The notes below the pieces were generated by a model. The model was not told where the DNA came from. It made no database searches and saw only the letters and a list, made by a program, of their open reading frames with translations. Below, one piece after another: positions 61,428-64,000 of a stretch of DNA of 64,000 nt. Source of the stretch: Paenibacillus sp. 481 (GTDB taxonomy: Bacteria > Bacillota > Bacilli > Paenibacillales > Paenibacillaceae); NCBI RefSeq assembly GCF_021223605.1, contig NZ_CP075175.1:1778001-1842000 (forward strand), written 5' to 3'. Each line of letters opens with the position of its first letter. Positions within the stretch are counted from its first letter, which is position 1. Both the position numbers and the translations under genes were made by a program.

Positions 61428-62075
61428 ATGCGGCTTGCTCAATTAAAACGAACTTATGACGCCGTATTTAGTCTAGGGGATCGCTGCTTCACTTCAGGAA
61501 AATTGATTGATTACGGCTTACGGCCATATAGCGGAGTGCTGGATTGGGTAAAGACGGATACGTTAGCTAATGTCAGTATGCTGCTGCGTAATCGTTTTGC
61601 TAGTTATATGGAGCTTCAACATATGAGAGTAATTGACTATCATGACAACGGCACGAAATTGCTAGTTAAAGACACGATGTACAATATGATTTCTGGCCAT
61701 GATTTTAAAGTAGCAGAAAATCCTCATCATCAGCTTGTTACTTATCCGGCCTTTAGGGAGAAAATCAATCGTCGTATACACCGTTTTTATACAATGCTTG
61801 AGCACGCACAATGCCTATTATTTGTAAGAACCAAGGGATCTTACGAAGAAGCCTTAGAGCTGCAAAGCGTGCTTTCTTCATTTGTAAAACATCAATTTCA
61901 CGTCCTACTCATTAATGATACCCATCATTATGTCGTGTTTGAAAATGACTGGAACATTCCGAACGTGTGCGCGATTCAGACTCCGTTATATACGGAGGGA
62001 AATAAAGAGTTATGGGATTGTATTTTTACAGGCATTCAATATATCGGTTCGCTGCATGGAGATAAAGAAGTGTAA
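61428..62075 (+). CDS. DUF1796 putative papain-like cysteine peptidase
   Basis: 215 residues. The N-terminal block FSLGDRCFTSGKLIDYGLRPYSGVLDWV is the DUF1796 signature; the family is annotated as putative papain-like peptidase, with Cys in GDRCFT and His in DYHDNG or NPHHQL as catalytic candidates. No signal peptide, so it is cytoplasmic or leaderless. RBS GGAGGAGA. Its operonic isolation gives no functional hint. Function unproven. Confidence 0.8.
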   Translation: MRLAQLKRTYDAVFSLGDRCFTSGKLIDYGLRPYSGVLDWVKTDTLANVSMLLRNRFASYMELQHMRVIDYHDNGTKLLVKDTMYNMISGHDFKVAENPHHQLVTYPAFREKINRRIHRFYTMLEHAQCLLFVRTKGSYEEALELQSVLSSFVKHQFHVLLINDTHHYVVFENDWNIPNVCAIQTPLYTEGNKELWDCIFTGIQYIGSLHGDKEV

Positions 62076-62100
62076 CAAGCAGAAGGATAACACAGTGGTT

Positions 62101-62147
62101 AAAAAAAGCCGGACAGCTCGCGGGGAAATGCCCCACTGCTGTCCGGC
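62101..62147 (-). terminator. deoC terminator
   Basis: Minus strand GCCGGACAGC...GCTGTCCGGC followed by TTTTTTT, with an inner GGGG/CCCC hairpin. It lies just past the deoC stop. Confidence 0.9.
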
Positions 62148-62157
62148 TCCGTCTATA

Positions 62158-62835
62158 TTAGTATTTCGAGTTAGATTGCTCGCCTTTTACGATTGCAACA
62201 CCGGAGCTTGCGCCAACACGGCTTGCGCCCGCAGCAACCATTGCCAGCATGTCTTCACGGCTACGTACGCCGCCAGAAGCTTTAACGCCGATATCAGGAC
62301 CGACTGTTTTGCGCATCAACGCGATGTCTTCCACCGTTGCGCCGCCTGTCGAGAAGCCTGTAGACGTTTTTACGAAGTCAGCACCAGCGCGAACGGAAAG
62401 TTCGCAAGCGCGTACTTTTTCTTCTTCTGTCAGCAAGCAAGCTTCGATAATAACTTTTACGATCGCTTTGCCTTTAGCTGCTTCAACAACTACGCGAATG
62501 TCACGCTCAACAAGCTCGTCCAGCTTGTCTTTCAACGCACCGATATTAATAACTGTATCGATTTCTGTCGCGCCATTTTCAATCGCATTTGCTGTTTCGA
62601 ATGCTTTTACTTCTGGTGTAGAAGCGCCAAGCGGGAATCCGATTACCGTACAAACTTTAACTTCTGGCGTGTCTTTCAACACCTCATAAGCTGTCTTTAC
62701 GTTTGCAGGGTTTACGCATACGGATGCGAAACGGTGCTCCTTCGCCTCTTGCGCCAATGTGATGATAGCTTCTTTAGAAGCATCAGCTTTCAACAATGTA
62801 TGATCAATCATCGCTGCCATTTTTTCTACATTCAT
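62158..62835 (-). CDS. deoC: Deoxyribose-phosphate aldolase DeoC
   Basis: 225 residues, a class I aldolase of the TIM-barrel type that cleaves 2-deoxyribose-5-phosphate to glyceraldehyde-3-phosphate and acetaldehyde. Conserved [37 protein letters not shown] and the Schiff-base Lys region [19 protein letters not shown] are all present. It lies 52 bp after nupC on the same strand, the classical deoxyribonucleoside salvage pairing (dra/nupC in B. subtilis). Confidence 0.97.
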   Translation of the reverse strand: MNVEKMAAMIDHTLLKADASKEAIITLAQEAKEHRFASVCVNPANVKTAYEVLKDTPEVKVCTVIGFPLGASTPEVKAFETANAIENGATEIDTVINIGALKDKLDELVERDIRVVVEAAKGKAIVKVIIEACLLTEEEKVRACELSVRAGADFVKTSTGFSTGGATVEDIALMRKTVGPDIGVKASGGVRSREDMLAMVAAGASRVGASSGVAIVKGEQSNSKY

Positions 62836-62887
62836 TTTAAAATCCCCCTTATCGGTAAAATATTATTGTATAACGTTCCTCTATATT

Positions 62888-64000
62888 CTACAAGAACAGA
62901 CCAATAAGTGTTGCGGACAATACAGACGCAAGTGTCGAACCGAACAACAATTTAAGTCCGAATTGAGCAACTTGGTCACCGCGTTTTTCGTTCAACGCTT
63001 TAACGGAACCTGTAATGATACCGATGGAGCTGAAGTTCGCGAAGCTTACCAAGAATACAGATACGATAGCGACTGTACGCTCAGACAAGCTGCCAGCGAT
63101 CTTTTGGAAGTCCATCATCGCTACGAATTCGTTAGTAACGAGCTTCGTCGCCATAATACCACCAGCACGAACTGCCTCATCCCAAGGAATACCCATAACG
63201 AATGCGATTGGTGCAAAGATGTAACCGAGTACATTTGAGAACGAAATTTGGAAAATAGCTTCAAACAAGAAGTTGATCATGTTCATCAATGCGATAAAAC
63301 CGATCAACATCGCACCAACGATAATTGCAACTTTGAAACCGTCCATGATGCTTTCGCTGATCATTTGGAAGAAGGACTCTTTTGGCTTGTTTTCGTCAAC
63401 AGCTGATACAGCCACATCTTCTTCTGGCTTCAATTTGTATGGGTTAATCAAGTTCGCTACGATCAACGCAGAGAAGATGTTCAACAAAATTGCAACTACA
63501 ACGTACTTCGGTGGCAACATTGTCATGTAAGCACCAACGATTGCGATACTTACCGCACTCATCGCCGACGTACACAATGTGTACAAGCGCTGCTTAGATA
63601 CATGATCCAATTGCTCTTTAGTTGTAAGGAATACTTCCGATTGTCCAAGCAAAGCAGAAGATACAGCTACATAGTTCTCCAACTTACCCATGCCATTTAG
63701 CTTACTCAAGCCCATACCAACATATTTAATGATGAAAGGCATAATTTTAACGTAGTTCAAAATTCCGAGCAGTACCGAGATAAAGATAATCGGCAACAAT
63801 ACTGTGATGAAAAAGTTAGGGATAGCGTTTTCATTTTGAAGCCCACCAAACACGAAATTAGCGCCACCTATACCGAACTGCACTAGCTTGTCAAATACGT
63901 GGGCAACACCTGAAATAACGGTAATACCGACTTGCGTATTCATAACGACAAATCCAATTACGACCTGTGCAGCTAGCATTGCAAAGATTGATTTGTATCG
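62888..64000 (-). CDS. nupC: NupC-type concentrative nucleoside transporter, 5' end cut by the window
   Basis: At least 370 residues; the frame stays open to the right edge, so the N-terminal part (about 30-40 residues by comparison with the family's near-400 length) lies outside. CNT family hallmarks: ENAIPNFFITVLLPIIFISVLLG, NYVAVSSALLGQSEVFLTTK, IAGSLSERTVAIVSVFLVSFANFSSIG and GITGSVKALNEKRG-like tail. It imports pyrimidine or purine (deoxy)nucleosides with H+ or Na+. Operon with deoC. Confidence 0.93.
   Translation of the reverse strand, partial: RYKSIFAMLAAQVVIGFVVMNTQVGITVISGVAHVFDKLVQFGIGGANFVFGGLQNENAIPNFFITVLLPIIFISVLLGILNYVKIMPFIIKYVGMGLSKLNGMGKLENYVAVSSALLGQSEVFLTTKEQLDHVSKQRLYTLCTSAMSAVSIAIVGAYMTMLPPKYVVVAILLNIFSALIVANLINPYKLKPEEDVAVSAVDENKPKESFFQMISESIMDGFKVAIIVGAMLIGFIALMNMINFLFEAIFQISFSNVLGYIFAPIAFVMGIPWDEAVRAGGIMATKLVTNEFVAMMDFQKIAGSLSERTVAIVSVFLVSFANFSSIGIITGSVKALNEKRGDQVAQFGLKLLFGSTLASVLSATLIGLFL

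Noticed and set aside
61915-62907. Long plus-strand open frame over the DUF1796 3' end and deoC
   Set aside because: Its product is Cys/Arg/Asn-rich with no domain; it is the complement of deoC and reads through its terminator.
1-64000. CRISPR arrays, tRNA, rRNA or prophage modules
   Set aside because: No regularly spaced identical repeats, cloverleaf-like sequences, rRNA or phage structural genes were seen on either strand.

Overview
The window reads as chromosomal DNA of a low-to-medium GC, spore-forming Bacillota, most probably Paenibacillus or a close relative. This is inferred from gene content: a large S-layer-homology (SLH) protein, YesM/YesN-type two-component systems with lipoprotein solute-binding proteins, a DUF4855 protein, BrxA/BrxB bacilliredoxin, EcsAB, a YkoEDC-type ECF transporter, an AsnB/AsnO-type synthetase, and abundant palindromic intergenic repeats. 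I could not test the species by any search. No rRNA, tRNA, CRISPR array or prophage was seen. The only insertion-sequence material is a decayed IS5-type remnant near 44.2-44.6 kb.

Layout. 0-4.3 kb: small lipoprotein, a hydrolase/quinone-reductase pair, mutY and a cytochrome c lipoprotein. 4.4-13.3 kb: a 1282-residue SLH protein, then a signalling unit made of a SARP/BTAD-type response regulator and a hybrid kinase with two different histidine-kinase modules. 13.3-24.3 kb: housekeeping genes (acpS, bioA with a BirA-like operator and an internal minisatellite, a YtrA-type GntR/ABC operon with its promoter and operator, NhaC antiporter, AlkD-like protein, nadE, bacilliredoxin, and a 38-codon gene). 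24.5-31.8 kb: DJ-1-like protein, PAS sensor kinase, YtfP-like flavoprotein, a repeat-rich intergenic region, and EcsAB with a non-standard ecsA start codon. 31.8-35.9 kb: a solute-binding lipoprotein translationally coupled to a membrane GGDEF-EAL protein whose GGDEF motif is degenerate. 36.0-43.7 kb: two DHA2-type MFS exporters, a YkoC/E/D ECF transporter, and a TetR regulator divergent from the second exporter with four operator-like dyads. 43.7-48 kb: repeat element, IS remnant and two tandem paralogous solute-binding lipoproteins. 48-64 kb: cohesin-like secreted protein, papain-like secreted peptidase, asnB, membrane hydrolase, a solute-binding protein/YesM/YesN/DUF4855 unit, a DUF1796 protein, and nupC-deoC cut by the right edge.

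Three themes stand out. First, four solute-binding lipoproteins lie in the window with no matching permease next to any of them; two sit directly against signalling proteins (GGDEF-EAL and YesM/YesN), which suggests a sensing role. Second, a 182/183-bp intergenic element built from four 25-bp units (two direct, two inverted) at almost the same offsets occurs twice, about 15 kb apart. The first copy is bracketed by inverted GACACTGTC hairpins. Third, several genes carry in-frame repeat expansions (bioA, the 18.1-kb hydrolase, the ykoD-like ATPase, the 23.5-kb membrane protein).

Working inference from layout: SBP-kinase-regulator-DUF4855 acts as one sensory and output unit; TetR-YkoCED and the divergent MFS form one regulon; nupC-deoC is a deoxyribonucleoside salvage operon.
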